From: Streptomyces sp. MMG1533
GTDB lineage: Bacteria; Actinomycetota; Actinomycetes; Streptomycetales; Streptomycetaceae
Assembly: GCF_001279775.1 (NCBI RefSeq)
Contig: NZ_LGDG01000167.1
Location: 62,001 to 126,000, forward strand
Length of the DNA stretch: 64,000 nucleotides
Direction: 5' to 3'
Part shown: piece after piece, positions 1 to 9,503 of the stretch
Layout of the letters: the number at the start of each line of letters is the position of its first letter
How positions within the stretch are numbered: the first letter of the stretch is position 1
Translations under genes and position numbers: made by a program
The notes under the pieces: generated by a model
What the model was told of the DNA's origin: nothing
What the model saw: only the letters and a program-made list of their open reading frames with translations
The model's database searches: none

Positions 1-1
1 C

Positions 2-1402
2 TACCCCCCTCATGCCCGCCATCACGACAGCGCTGCCCCTTTACCGTCCGCTGACCCCGCACCCCTCGACCCTGTCCGGCTGACCAGTGACGACATGGTG
101 GGCGAGCTGGGCGACCTGTACGGGAACTGGCGCGCCGAGCACGGGCCGGTCGTGCCGGTCGAACTGGACGGCGGCGTCCCGGCCTGCCTGGTGATCGGGC
201 ACCGGGCGATCCAGGACGTGTGCCGCAGCGAGGCCACCTACACCTCGGACTCCCGGCACTGGAGCGAGCTGCGCGCGGGCCGCGTGCCCGCCGACTGGCC
301 ACTGCTACCGCAGATAGCCTTCCAGGAAGGCAACGCCCGGTTCATGAGCGGCGGGCCCCACCGTCGGCTGCGTGGTGTCGTGACGTCCGGTCTCCACCAG
401 GTCGACCCGGCCGGTACCCGCCGCTTCGTGGAGTGGGTGGCGGACCGGCTGATCGACCGTTTCGCGCGCACCGGCCGCGCGGACGTCGTCGCCGACTACG
501 CCGCGCCGTTGCCGCTACTGGTCATGCTGCGGCTGGTGGGGATGCCCCACGAGGCGGGCGAGAACCTGCTTCCCGCGATCTTCCGGCTGCTGGAGGGCGG
601 CTCCGAAGCTCAGCACGCCAATACGGAGATCAACGCGCTGCTCGACCAGCTCGTGGCAGCGCGGCGTGAACTGCCCGAGCGGGACCTGGTGTCCTGGCTG
701 ATCCACGGTCCTGTGGAAGCCGGTCCGCGGCTCAGTGATGTTGAGGTCCGCAACCTGGCATGGCTGACAGTCATGGCGGGGGCCGGCGGGACGACTGGCT
801 GGATCGCCAACGTCATGGAGCAGTTTGTCCGCGGCGAAGACCTGCACTCGCTCTACCTGGGCGGCCGGGCCTCCATCGCGGAGATCATGAACGAAACGCA
901 CCGGACCAACCCCGCGGTGCAGAACGTCATGGGGAGATTCCCCCTGCGGGACCTGCCGGCCGGTGAGCTGGGCAAGTACCCGATCCCGCGAGGCACGCTG
1001 CTCGTGCTGGGCCTGGCCGGCGCCAACGCCGACCCCGCGGCTACCGGCGGTGACGCAGCAGGCGCCCACCACCTCAGCAACGAGTACCACTTTGCGTTCG
1101 GCGCAGGGCCCCACGAATGCCCCTCGGCTGCGCAGCGGCTGGCACACATCATCGCCCAGAGCGCCATCGAGCGCTTCCTGGTCCGCTGCCGGGGCCCGCA
1201 ACTCGAGGACGCTCAGGCCGTGCGGTGGGGTGGGTCGGTCATCGTGCGGCAGCTGCAGAGCATGCGCGTCACTTTCACCCCCGGGGAAGCCGTGGCACGC
1301 CCTGACGCCGCCGGCACGGCGCTGGGGGACGCCTCCCGCAGCTCTCACTCCCTGTTCCCGCCTCGGATGCGCACCGCGCTGACGGCACACGGCGACCGGT
1401 GA
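2..1402 (+). CDS. Cytochrome P450 (CYP157-like), 5' end outside window
   Basis: Heme monooxygenase. The frame is open from the window edge, and the codons before the first Met (at 95) still align with the N-terminal region of the related P450 at 4941, so the true start is probably upstream of the window. Counting from Met95, the heme loop is FGAGPHEC near residue 340, the K-helix motif is ETHR (intact ExxR), and the I-helix reads AGAGGTTG, with GG where an acid normally precedes TT. The style around NPAVQNVMGRF and LVLGLAGANADP matches the CYP157/conservon-associated P450s of Streptomyces. No redox partner is adjacent. Substrate unknown. Confidence 0.85.
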   Translation, partial: YPPHARHHDSAAPLPSADPAPLDPVRLTSDDMVGELGDLYGNWRAEHGPVVPVELDGGVPACLVIGHRAIQDVCRSEATYTSDSRHWSELRAGRVPADWPLLPQIAFQEGNARFMSGGPHRRLRGVVTSGLHQVDPAGTRRFVEWVADRLIDRFARTGRADVVADYAAPLPLLVMLRLVGMPHEAGENLLPAIFRLLEGGSEAQHANTEINALLDQLVAARRELPERDLVSWLIHGPVEAGPRLSDVEVRNLAWLTVMAGAGGTTGWIANVMEQFVRGEDLHSLYLGGRASIAEIMNETHRTNPAVQNVMGRFPLRDLPAGELGKYPIPRGTLLVLGLAGANADPAATGGDAAGAHHLSNEYHFAFGAGPHECPSAAQRLAHIIAQSAIERFLVRCRGPQLEDAQAVRWGGSVIVRQLQSMRVTFTPGEAVARPDAAGTALGDASRSSHSLFPPRMRTALTAHGDR

Positions 1403-1806
1403 CAGCGTCTCCGGCATCTGCTCCGGCATCTGCCGACGGCTACAGGTACTCGGTGGCCTCAGGTGACGGCGCCGCTGGGTCTCAGCGGCAGAGTGAGTGT
1501 GCCGGACAAGCGGGATGAAGGGCGTCCCACCCAGCCGACCGCCGTCGTCGGGCAGGTCTTCCGTGGGCGCTCAGCGCACCGGCGGCCGCTGCCCGAATCA
1601 CCGTGCCCGCCGGCACCGGTCGCCCGCGCCCCACGGACGTCGGCCCGGACAGGGACGTGGCCAGGCCCCGTCACGAAAAGGAGGGGCCGGGCCACGAACC
1701 GGCTCGCGATGCGGACTTGCTGCCGGGGGGCACTTGGCCGGTGCCGCCACGGTGCGGCCCGGGCACACTCGGAGTCTGCCTGGCCGCACCGGCACGCCGG
1801 GCACGT
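1403..1806. other. Intergenic stretch without a supported gene
   Basis: Open frames exist here on both strands because of the GC content, but none has recognisable protein composition, a ribosome site or a domain. A short direct repeat (ctccggcatctg, twice) lies just after the P450 stop at about 1410-1433. Confidence 0.5.
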
Positions 1807-2127
1807 TCAGGCCGGAACAGGCTCGTACGTGAGAGCGAAGATCTCCGGTTTGCACGGGTACAGCTCGCCCGCCACGCCCCGGATGATCCAGTCGTCCTCC
1901 ACTGCCAGCATCAGCCCCTCGAGCGTCGGGATCAGAAGACCGATGCGCGCCACACGGCCGTCGGGAGGGTCGCCGAGGAAGTCGTCCTGTGGGTTGTCGT
2001 TTTCGTCGACGTACACGCCGCGCATACCCTCGGGAAACGGCCCGAGGAATGCGCGCACCTCACTCCAGGTGTCGCGGCGGAGTTGCACGGCGTCGACCTC
2101 TACGGGCAACTTACGGAAGCGGGTCAT
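1807..2127 (-). CDS. Phage-type conserved hypothetical protein
   Basis: 106 aa. The N-terminus (MTRFRKLPVEVDAVQL) and the C-terminal DWIIRGVAGELYPCKPEIF block match a small family common in actinophages and prophages. Members end in a WI-RGV-GE-YPCKPDIF-TYE motif, which may be a small beta-barrel; its function is not established. The ATG is preceded directly by TGA and lacks a clear Shine-Dalgarno sequence. It sits alone between two P450 genes, so it may be a prophage relic kept as an orphan. Confidence 0.7.
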   Translation of the reverse strand: MTRFRKLPVEVDAVQLRRDTWSEVRAFLGPFPEGMRGVYVDENDNPQDDFLGDPPDGRVARIGLLIPTLEGLMLAVEDDWIIRGVAGELYPCKPEIFALTYEPVPA

Positions 2128-2186
2128 TCAGGGATCCAGTCATCGTTGAAGCGGGCCAGGGGGGACTGCCGGAAGGTTCCACACCT

Positions 2187-3497
2187 CTACGCCGTCGTCG
2201 CCCTCGGCGTGAGGCGGACGGGAACCCGGGCCGGGGCGTTGCTCGACAGCGACGCGATCTCCTCGAGTTCGTCCAAGGGCTCGGCGGGGGTGACGGTGAA
2301 CCGCTCGAACAGCGCAGGCAGGGCGATGGTGGCCTCCAGACGGGCCAGTGGAGCACCGACGCAGTGATGCGGGCCATGGCCGAAGGCACGGTGCTGGCTC
2401 GCGTCGGCCCGGTCGGCGATGAAGGCGTGCGGGTGGGGGAAGACCTCGTCATCGCGGCCGATGGCGGCCGTGTAGATCATGACGGGTTCGCCGGCACGGA
2501 TGGTGACGCCGGCTACCGTCACGTCGCTCGCCGCGTAGAGGAACATCGTGGTCGCGGCCGGGGCGTCCATGCGCAGCCCCTCCTCCACCACACCGGGCCA
2601 CGGATTCTCGCCCAGGCCTCCGTCCAGGACCCGGGTGAGCTGCTCGGGGGACTGCAGCAGCCGGCGGATCACGTTCGACAGCAGATTCTGCGTGGTCTCC
2701 TGACCTGCGATCAGCATGAGGAACAGGCTTCCGGCCAGCTCCTCTTCAGAGATGTTGCCGCTGTCGAACTCGGCGATCAGCGCAGTGGTGAGGTCATCAC
2801 CGGGCTGCGCACGCTTGGCGGCGATCAGCTGAGCCATGAGACCGAAGATCGAGGCCTGCGCGCCGAGCCGCTCGTCGGGCGGGGTCGTGCTGCTCAGCAA
2901 CAGACGTGTGTCGATGGCCAGTTGCCGACGCATGCGCGGGTCGTCGACCCCGTACAGCTCGCAGATCACCGTGACCGGCAACTGGAAGGCGAACGTGGCA
3001 CGCAGATCCGCCACCGCGCCCGGCTTGTCGGCCGCGAGGGCATCGAGGAGTTCACGGACGATCTCCTCGATGCGCGGGCGCAGCTCCTTGACCCGGCGGG
3101 CGGTGAAGGCGCGCTGGATCGGCTGGCGCAGCCGGGTGTGGTCGACGCCGTCCATGATGAGCATCGTGGGGGTGGTGAGGATCTGCAGCAGGGGCGTCGA
3201 CTCCGGTATGCGGCCCTCCGTGTAGGCCCGCCAGAACGCGGGGCTCTTCTTCATCTCCGGATGCGTCAGCAGCAGATCGGCGACAGGTTGCCGCGTCACT
3301 GCCCACGCCACCACCTCGTCAAAGACTTCCACCGGGACGATCGGCCCGATCGCTTGGAGGGCTTGTCCCTCTCCGGTGAAGTCGCTGCCGTGGGGGTCGA
3401 GGCGGTAGAGAGGCCGGTCGAGCCGCAACTCGTGGGGGACAGGGACGCGGACGGGGACGGGGACGGGGGTGGTGAGCTGGGGCTCGGTGAGTTCCAC
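2187..3497 (-). CDS. Cytochrome P450
   Basis: 436 aa and intact. The start is GTG (V-E-L-T), supported by GGAGG about 6 nt upstream. All P450 signatures are canonical: I-helix AGQETT, K-helix EEGLR (ExxR), and heme loop FGHGPHHCVG with the Cys ligand near residue 382. This is a soluble class I bacterial P450 that needs ferredoxin and a reductase, neither of which is in the window. A proline/valine run near the N-terminus (PVPVPVRVPVP) is low-complexity. Likely a hydroxylase of secondary metabolism or xenobiotics; substrate unknown. Confidence 0.93.
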   Translation of the reverse strand: MELTEPQLTTPVPVPVRVPVPHELRLDRPLYRLDPHGSDFTGEGQALQAIGPIVPVEVFDEVVAWAVTRQPVADLLLTHPEMKKSPAFWRAYTEGRIPESTPLLQILTTPTMLIMDGVDHTRLRQPIQRAFTARRVKELRPRIEEIVRELLDALAADKPGAVADLRATFAFQLPVTVICELYGVDDPRMRRQLAIDTRLLLSSTTPPDERLGAQASIFGLMAQLIAAKRAQPGDDLTTALIAEFDSGNISEEELAGSLFLMLIAGQETTQNLLSNVIRRLLQSPEQLTRVLDGGLGENPWPGVVEEGLRMDAPAATTMFLYAASDVTVAGVTIRAGEPVMIYTAAIGRDDEVFPHPHAFIADRADASQHRAFGHGPHHCVGAPLARLEATIALPALFERFTVTPAEPLDELEEIASLSSNAPARVPVRLTPRATTA

Positions 3498-4941
3498 GCA
3501 GGGCCTCCGAAGGCAGATTGAACAGGAGCCCGGCGCGTGCCGGGCTCGGTTGCGGTGAAAGCGACGTGCAGCGCGGCAAGCGCCCGCACGACGAACGAGG
3601 GACCCCAGCTCAGGGGCTTGTCAGGATCGGCCGGCGTCATGTGCGGGCAGCACTCCCACAGTCGCTGGAATGCCGCCGTGGTGATCAGCTCGCCGGTGAC
3701 CTGTGCGGGTCTGGGGCAGTGGTGCGCCCTGGCGCCGTACGCCGCATGCCCGTTGTCGACGGTCGTGTACGCGTCGCGCGCGGCGCCGATGCCGAGCGCG
3801 GGATCTTGGTTGGCGCCGCCCAGGCTGAGCACCAGCATGTCGCCTGCCCGGATCTGCCGGCCGCCGAGCATGGTGTCCTGTGTGGCGAGGGCGCCCATGA
3901 CGTTCTCGGCCCGCGGGGCGTTCCGTAACGTCGCCCGCATGACCCTGTCCAGGGTGAGTGTGCCGTGGTTGAGGCCGTGGCGCAGACGTTCGCCGGTGGA
4001 CAGCTGCCGCAGCGCGTTGGCGATCCGGTAGGTGGTGACTCCGGCTCCGGCGTTCAGCATGAGCCACAGGTCCTCGCGCACGGCCGGGTCGCCCATACCG
4101 GGTGCCGCTTCGATGAGCCGAGACGCCAGGTCGTCCCGGGGAGTCGAGCGTCGATCCTGCACAAGGCGCTGCAGGATTGCCGTGATCTCGAGATCGCCCT
4201 GCTGGGCCCTCTGCCCGCCCGCCGGCATCTGGTGGATCGCATCCAGCAGACGGGCCTGCTCTGCGGGTCCACGCGGCCCGAAGGCCGCGCGAGGACCGGC
4301 ACAGGCAGCGGCCGCGCGTATTCCGCGATCATCTCGGCATCGCCCAACTGCCAGAAGAGGTCAATGAGTTCATCAGCATACGTCGCGGTCGGACGGCGGG
4401 TCTGACTGAGATCGACCTGACCGAGCGCCGCCCTGATCCGTACGTTGCGTCGGGGCCGGTGGTAGGGCGCGTCCATGAAACGGGTGTTGTCGCGGTAGGC
4501 GAGCTGTGGCAGGAGCCACCGGTTCGCCGGCGCTCGGCCTTCCCGCAGCTCACGCCAGTACCTGGAGTCGGGACTGAAGAGTTGCTCGTTCGCACCCACC
4601 TCGGCCGGCTCGGCGTAACCGATGACCAGCCAGGCCGGGATGGCGTTCTCGGTGCCGTCGGGGTCGAGGTAGATGGGCACAACCGGCCCGTACTCCCCCC
4701 CCCGCATCGAATGGTAGAGCTGCTCGGGTCCGTGCCTCATGTCGTCGTTGGACAACGCCAGTCGACCCGCCTGGAATGGGCAGTCCTGCGGCTGGTTCCC
4801 TAAGGACGCTTCGCTGAACAGATGCCCGGAGGAGTGGGGGGAGGTCAACGCATCGTTTCCTGGTCGTGGAGGGGGAAACTTGCGGGCAGCGCGGCCGCGG
4901 TGGCCGTGTGCGGTCTCTCGGGCCCGATCCTGAAGCACCAC
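3296..4941 (-). pseudogene. Cytochrome P450 (CYP157-like), frameshifted and degenerate
   Basis: The N-terminal half reads in one frame from 4941 down to about 4290 (GPVVPIYLD, then RYWRELREGRAPANRWLLPQ, which matches the first P450). The C-terminal half continues in another frame from about 4290; adding one base in the run gcgcgagg at 4285-4293 rejoins them. The second half is also degenerate: the ExxR motif is ATLR (Glu lost) and the heme loop is YGARAHHC (Phe to Tyr, second Gly to Arg). The second frame has no stop until 3296, inside the next gene. I infer a decayed paralogue of the P450 at 2-1402. Confidence 0.8.
3526..3547 (-). terminator. Strong hairpin between two P450 genes
   Basis: GAGCCCGGC-GCGT-GCCGGGCTC is a perfect 9-bp inverted repeat with a 4-nt loop. 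It lies between the end of P450 homology of the upstream broken gene and the start of the P450 at 3497. It has no T-run on either strand, so it may be a Rho-type or processing hairpin rather than a classical terminator. Confidence 0.4.
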
Positions 4942-5138
4942 TCGTACAGTGTCAATAATTGTGGACGATCCGTGCTGGTCGCCGACTGACAGCGCCCGGC
5001 GTCCTGCGAGAGACCCGCCCGGTCAAGCAACCTGATGCCCGCCCGCGTTCGCAGGAAGCGAAGACACCGATGACCACAAAATCGACACCACCGTGGGACG
5101 GGCCGACAAGTGGCATAGGCGATCTGCACACTGGGTGC

Positions 5139-5399
5139 ATGCGATACGAGGAGAGAGCAAGGCTCACCGTTGTGAGGGCCCTGGTCCCGGTGGCCGTGCT
5201 CATCGCCTCGCCGGTACTGCTGATTGCTGGAGCGCCGATCCGCCGCCGGTACCTCCTCTACGTCTACCGGGAAGGCGCCCCGCAGGTCTTGGACAAGGGG
5301 CACGGTCAAGTCAGCGCCCACTACTTCGTGATCACCAGCCGCCTCCTCGCATGGTTCTGCCGGCCCACGGAATTGCTCGCGCGTCTCGTCTCACGTTGA
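5139..5399 (+). CDS. Small hypothetical membrane protein
   Basis: 86 aa from ATG 5139 (MRYEERARL). A hydrophobic segment (VVRALVPVAVLIASPVLLIAGAP, residues about 11-33) is followed by a basic cluster (RRRY), as expected of a single-pass protein with its C-terminus inside. The frame is open further upstream (ATG at 5070), but that extension has no protein-like character. No family recognised. Confidence 0.45.
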   Translation: MRYEERARLTVVRALVPVAVLIASPVLLIAGAPIRRRYLLYVYREGAPQVLDKGHGQVSAHYFVITSRLLAWFCRPTELLARLVSR

Positions 5400-5645
5400 G
5401 GTGAACGACAAGGGGAAGCCCAAGTGGAGGCTCAAAGCGCGATATTCTCGCTCTTGGACGCTGCTGCAGCAGTGCCCGGCCCACCGCGCGGCATGGCCGA
5501 CGACCAACCCGCACGTGATGGTCACCCAGGACATGTGATGGTCACCCAGGAACCAAGGCAGGCGGAGCCCAGCTTCGACTGCCTATCTCTCCCACGTTCA
5601 AATCCACTCGCCCGCCCAGATGATCACCGCTACCGTGCAAGGGTG

Positions 5646-6137
5646 ATGACGGCTGACGACGTGCTGTCCATCCTCACTGTGCTGCGGGACGCGGACGCCG
5701 ACATCTGGATCGGCGGTGGCTGGGGCATCGACGCCTTGGTCGGGGAGCAGACGCGCCAGCACCGTGATCTGGACCTGATGCACCGCGAGAACCAGGAACC
5801 AGCCGTCGTGGCGTACCTCGCGGATGCCGGATTCGCTGAGACTCTCAACTGGCGCCCCGTGCGGTTCGTTGTCACCGACCCGCTCGGCCGAGAGATCGAC
5901 CTGCATCCGTTGACCTTTGTCGCAGATGGATCCGCAGTGCAGGCCTCACCCGACCCTGACCACCCGTTCGTCTATCCCGCCTCGTGCTTCGTCACCGGCA
6001 CAATCCAGGGGGTCAGCGTCCCGTGCCTGTCATCCGAGCAGCAGGTCTACTTCCACCAAGGCTACGAACCGGCCGATCACGACCGTCACGACATGGCCCA
6101 ACTCCGCCGAGCATTCGGCATCGCCACCCACTTCTGA
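5646..6137 (+). CDS. Lincosamide-type nucleotidyltransferase
   Basis: 163 aa. The pattern GGGWGIDALVG-(x)-QTRQHRDLDL is the nucleotidyltransferase signature of the LinA/Lnu(A)-like family, in which DLD provides the metal-binding acids. REIDLHPL and a C-terminal HDRHDMAQLR also fit. Characterised members adenylylate a hydroxyl of lincosamides, but many chromosomal homologues have untested substrates. ATG 5646 gives the usual family length; GTG 5643 is an alternative, and the frame's longer upstream extension is not homologous. Single gene with a spacer on both sides. Confidence 0.8.
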   Translation: MTADDVLSILTVLRDADADIWIGGGWGIDALVGEQTRQHRDLDLMHRENQEPAVVAYLADAGFAETLNWRPVRFVVTDPLGREIDLHPLTFVADGSAVQASPDPDHPFVYPASCFVTGTIQGVSVPCLSSEQQVYFHQGYEPADHDRHDMAQLRRAFGIATHF

Positions 6138-6149
6138 CCGGTTCCCGAC

Positions 6150-6780
6150 AAGCACAAAGCACAGGGTTTGTCGGAGAAGTTCCGTGTCGCCCTGAAGTGC
6201 GCCCGGACCAGGCGAGCGCCGAGGGCCGACGAGGTGACGCTGGAGTAAGTCAAGGCCGTGTACGCGAAGTTCGTCTCCACACTGGGGGAGTCCAGCTGCA
6301 ACCGGGAGCTGTACCGCTCCGACTGGATGCACCTGATCCGCTCCCGGGCCTTCGCGAACCTGTGGTGGAAGACGCACCGGGCGTACGACGCGGGTCTGAT
6401 GGTCGTCCGCCGAGCAGGCTGAGATGACCGAACAGACGAGGTCTGCCAGTTCACCTACCGGGGCGAAGTGCCGGCGGGCGCGTTCATGGACCAGGACGCA
6501 GCTCAGGGATCTCGACCTGCCGCACCAGCCGGGCGGACCGGTCCGCGCCACGATGGAGGGCCGAGACGGCGCCGGTCGCCGCGCCACCTTCAACCACTAC
6601 CTGATCAGCGAGACGGCGCCCACCTCCGCCGACGCCGCGCACCTGGCCGCGGACGCCGCCCGCCGTATCACCGGCACGCGGGTTTGCGGGCAGTGCGACG
6701 CCCGCCCTGAACTGCCCTGCACCCCGGTGGAGTCGTGGCTGCTGTGCCAGGCCTGCGCGCACATCGAGCGGCTCCGGGTA
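6150..6780 (+). pseudogene. Decayed gene of unknown function, several frame breaks
   Basis: Coding-like sequence runs across three frames. One segment (6249-6422) reads YRSDWMHLIRSRAFANLWWK and follows an in-frame TAA. After a TGA it continues as QFTYRGEVPAGAFMDQDAAQ in one frame and then RDLDLPHQPGGPVRA to CGQCDARPELPC-(x)-WLLCQAC in the frame starting at ATG 6424. The last part has a C2...C2 zinc-ribbon look. It ends where the neighbouring TetR gene begins (6784), so the 3' end was probably lost by recombination. I recognise no function. Confidence 0.5.
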
Positions 6781-6783
6781 TGG

Positions 6784-7464
6784 TCACCCCTCCGCCCGGG
6801 CCAGGGTGCCGACGATGAGGGTGGTCAGCATCTCCTCCAGCGTGTCGGTGAAGTCCATGCGTAGGGCCGCGAGCGAGGGATCCGCCTCGTATGCGGCGAG
6901 CATGGCCGCGGAGGGCCGGGCGTGGGTCCACACAGCGCCGATCACCATGATGGCCTGGGTGCACAACTGGTCGGCGTGGCCGTCGAGTTCGGGCAAGTGG
7001 CGGCGGGCCAGGGCGGCCAGGGCGGCGACGTTGTCGAGGGCGGACCGCTTGTAGCGGGCGGCCACGTCGGCGGAGACGTTGTGCTCCAGGACGCCGGCCT
7101 GGGCACTGAGCAGGTCGCACAACACGCGGTTCTGTGTGAGGGACCGGGTCAGGACGCCGGCGAAGGCTTGACCGCGCTGAAGCACCGGGGTGTCCGGGGC
7201 GATCGCGACGTCCAACTGTGCCGGGAGCCCGGCCGTCCACTGCCGCCAGTTGTGGTCCAGGAGTTCCAGCAGGATGGCCTCGCGCGACTCGAAGTACCTG
7301 AGCACGTTGGACTTCGCCAGGCCGACGCGCCGGCTCAGCTCGTTGAGGCTGACCGCGCTCACCGGCATCTCGTCGAGCATCGCCGCCGCTGTGTCAAGGA
7401 TCGCCCGCTGCCGGACCTCGCGCTGTTCCTCGCTGCGCGCCCGCTGGAAAGTCGCCATACGCAC
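6784..7464 (-). CDS. TetR family transcriptional regulator
   Basis: 226 aa from ATG 7464; ATG 7458 is a second possible start. The N-terminal wHTH (SLNELSRRVGLAKSNVLRYFESREAILLELL, about residues 38-70) is typical of TetR. The C-terminal half is an all-helical ligand/dimer domain with a DUF/TetR_C-like end. It is divergent from the SDR gene at 7598, and three palindromes in the shared region (7472-7539) are its probable operators, so it most likely represses the SDR gene and itself. Confidence 0.9.
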   Translation of the reverse strand: MRMATFQRARSEEQREVRQRAILDTAAAMLDEMPVSAVSLNELSRRVGLAKSNVLRYFESREAILLELLDHNWRQWTAGLPAQLDVAIAPDTPVLQRGQAFAGVLTRSLTQNRVLCDLLSAQAGVLEHNVSADVAARYKRSALDNVAALAALARRHLPELDGHADQLCTQAIMVIGAVWTHARPSAAMLAAYEADPSLAALRMDFTDTLEEMLTTLIVGTLARAEG

Positions 7465-7471
7465 ATGTTAC

Positions 7472-7539
7472 AGACTGCCGGTCTATTGACATCGGACCGA
7501 CGGTCTCTTAACTTGGGGCGCATAAGAGACCGCCGGTCT
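7472..7539. promoter_or_regulatory. Three palindromic TetR operators
   Basis: AGACTGCCGGTCT (7472-7484), GGACCGACGGTCT (7494-7506) and AGACCGCCGGTCT (7527-7539) are three versions of one palindrome, consensus AGACCGnCGGTCT. Their centres are 22 and 33 bp apart, so they lie close to the same helix face. The middle site lies between the -35 and -10 of the SDR promoter. Confidence 0.8.
7486..7514 (+). promoter_or_regulatory. Sigma-70-type promoter of the SDR gene
   Basis: TTGACA (7486-7491), a 17-nt spacer, then TAACTT (7509-7514). The -35 is perfect and the spacing ideal. The spacer contains the second TetR operator, which suggests repression by blocking RNA polymerase. Confidence 0.75.
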
Positions 7540-7597
7540 TCTATTTCGGGATCGTCGGCCGTACGCACCATCCAGCACGTGAAAGAGGTCTACCGTC

Positions 7598-8356
7598 ATG
7601 AGCGTTTCCAGCGTCGCCCTGGTCACCGGAGCCACCACCGGCATCGGCAAGGAGACCAGCCTGTCCCTGGCCCGCGCCGGCCACGCCGTCGTCGTCTCCG
7701 GCCGCCGCAAGGAGGCGGGAGAAGCCGTGGTCCGCGAGATCCGCGACAACGGTGGCGAAGCCACCTTCGTCGCCGCGGACGTCGACTCGGAGGAGTCCGT
7801 AGCCGCCCTGATCGCCGCCACCGTCGAGCGTTACGGCCGACTCGACGTCGCGGTCAACAACGCCGGCGTCTCCCTCGACACCGGCCGTCTGGCCGACGAG
7901 CCCACCAGCGCCTTCCAGCAGATGCTCACCACGAACGTACTCGGTGTCTTCTGGGGCATGAAGCACCAGATCCAGCAGATGCTGGCCCAGGGCAACCCCG
8001 GCGGAGCCGTCATCAACCTGGCCTCGATCGCGGGCCTCGGCGGCATCCGCTACGCGGCCAACTACTCCGCCACCAAGCACGCCGTGGTCGGTCTGACCAA
8101 GTCCGCCGCACTGGAGTACGCCACCGACAACATCCGCATCAACGGCGTCGCTCCCGCCGCGGTCAAGACCGACATCCTCGCCAACGCCATCGAGTCCGGC
8201 ACCTGGGACGAGGCCACCATCGCGGCACTTCAGCCGGTGAACCGCATGGGCCGCCCCGAGGAGATCGCTGCGGCCATCACCTGGCTCGCCTCCCCGGCGG
8301 CATCCTTCGTCACCGGAACCATCCTCAACGTCGACGGCGGCTACAAGGCCCAGTAA
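7598..8356 (+). CDS. SDR family oxidoreductase
   Basis: 252 aa, the usual length of a classical short-chain dehydrogenase/reductase. The cofactor motif is TGATTGIG (residues 10-17), the structural motif NNAG is near residue 88, and the catalytic Ser (LASIAG) and YSATK (Tyr-x-x-x-Lys) are present. GRRKEA after beta-2 suggests NADP(H) preference. AAAGAGG precedes the ATG. The ligand of the divergent TetR regulator is probably a substrate or inducer of this enzyme; substrate unknown. Confidence 0.92.
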   Translation: MSVSSVALVTGATTGIGKETSLSLARAGHAVVVSGRRKEAGEAVVREIRDNGGEATFVAADVDSEESVAALIAATVERYGRLDVAVNNAGVSLDTGRLADEPTSAFQQMLTTNVLGVFWGMKHQIQQMLAQGNPGGAVINLASIAGLGGIRYAANYSATKHAVVGLTKSAALEYATDNIRINGVAPAAVKTDILANAIESGTWDEATIAALQPVNRMGRPEEIAAAITWLASPAASFVTGTILNVDGGYKAQ

Positions 8357-8514
8357 GGGCGCGTCTGTGAGCTTGTCGGCCCGACGTGGTCCGCGCAGGC
8401 TCGGCAGAGGGTGACCGCTGCCGCGATGAGTTCCGGCCGCGTCGTGAGTCTGTTCTGGTGAGTGTCGTATGAGTCGTACGACGCTGCCCGGCACGAGACA
8501 CCACGGAGGACGCC

Positions 8515-9297
8515 ATGACGACCACGCCGAGTGACCCGACCACCGCGGTGCCCGGCCGCCCGCCCGTCGTTGACCTGGCCACCTGGCAGACCGCCCGTGA
8601 CGAGCTTCTGGTCCGCGAGAAGGCCCACACCCACGAGGGCGACGCCCTCGCCGCGGCCCGCCGCCGGCTGCCGATGGTGGAGTTCGACGGGGCGGTCGAG
8701 GTCGTCGGACCCGACGGCCCGGTCCCGTTCCTGGACCTGTTCCAGGGCCGCGACGAGCTCGTGGTCTACAAACACATGTGGTACGACGGCGCGCCGCACC
8801 AGGGTCAGTGCGAGGGCTGCACCACCACGGCGTGGCACGTGAAGGACGCCGTCTACCTCAACGCCCGCGGCGTCTCGTTCGCCATCCTCACCACCGGCCG
8901 GTGGGACGAGGTGGCCTCCTACGTCGAGTTCATGGGCTACACCCAGCCCTGGTACTCGGTGCGCGACGTGGACGCGCCGGTCGGCGGCAGCATGGGTTAC
9001 CTCACCTGCTTCCTGCGCGACGGCGACCGCGTGTTCCTCACCTACTCCACGACGGGCCGTGGAAACGAGCGGGTCAACGGGTCCCTCGGCCTGCTCGACA
9101 TGACGCCCTACGGCCGCGGCGAGGCATGGGAGGACAACCCCGAGGACTGGCCCGAGGGGCGCAGCCCGTGCTGGTCCTGGCGCTCGGACGCGGAGGGGAA
9201 CGCCACCTGGGGTCCGACCAGCCGCCCCGTGCCGCAGTGGACCCGCCCCGGCGCGACCCCCGTGGAAACCCTCGGCCGGCACGGCCACCACCACTGA
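8515..9297 (+). CDS. DUF899 family thioredoxin-like protein
   Basis: 260 aa, starting at ATG after GGAGG. Blocks such as ELLVREKAHTHEGDALAAARRRLPMVE, LFQGRDELVVYKHMWYDGAPHQGQCEGCTTTAWH and PWYS belong to DUF899, a thioredoxin-fold family without an established reaction. The GQCEGC pair may act as a redox couple. The protein ends in a His-rich tail (GRHGHHH). It lies 158 nt downstream of the SDR gene in the same direction; a separate promoter cannot be excluded. Confidence 0.88.
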   Translation: MTTTPSDPTTAVPGRPPVVDLATWQTARDELLVREKAHTHEGDALAAARRRLPMVEFDGAVEVVGPDGPVPFLDLFQGRDELVVYKHMWYDGAPHQGQCEGCTTTAWHVKDAVYLNARGVSFAILTTGRWDEVASYVEFMGYTQPWYSVRDVDAPVGGSMGYLTCFLRDGDRVFLTYSTTGRGNERVNGSLGLLDMTPYGRGEAWEDNPEDWPEGRSPCWSWRSDAEGNATWGPTSRPVPQWTRPGATPVETLGRHGHHH

Positions 9298-9503
9298 CGC
9301 GCCTTCGTCGACGGCGTCGGCAAACGGTGTTGGGTGCCGGCCGGAACCTCCTGGCCGGGGTGAGGATCGTCCCTCGGGGTGGCACTCCTACCCCGGTTCG
9401 ACGATGACCGACGGGCACGCCGGCGGCAGAGCGGCCCGCAGGCGCCCGTCGTACCCCGACTGCCGGGGCGCAGGCAGATGAGTTCGGGATCGTCACAAAC
9501 AGA

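Noticed and set aside
515..1429. 304-codon minus-strand frame opposite the first P450
   Set aside because: The plus strand encodes a clear P450 with heme motif; the antisense translation has no protein features.
5594..5610. GTTCAAATCC, resembling a tRNA T-loop
   Set aside because: No matching T-stem, anticodon arm or acceptor stem can be drawn around it.
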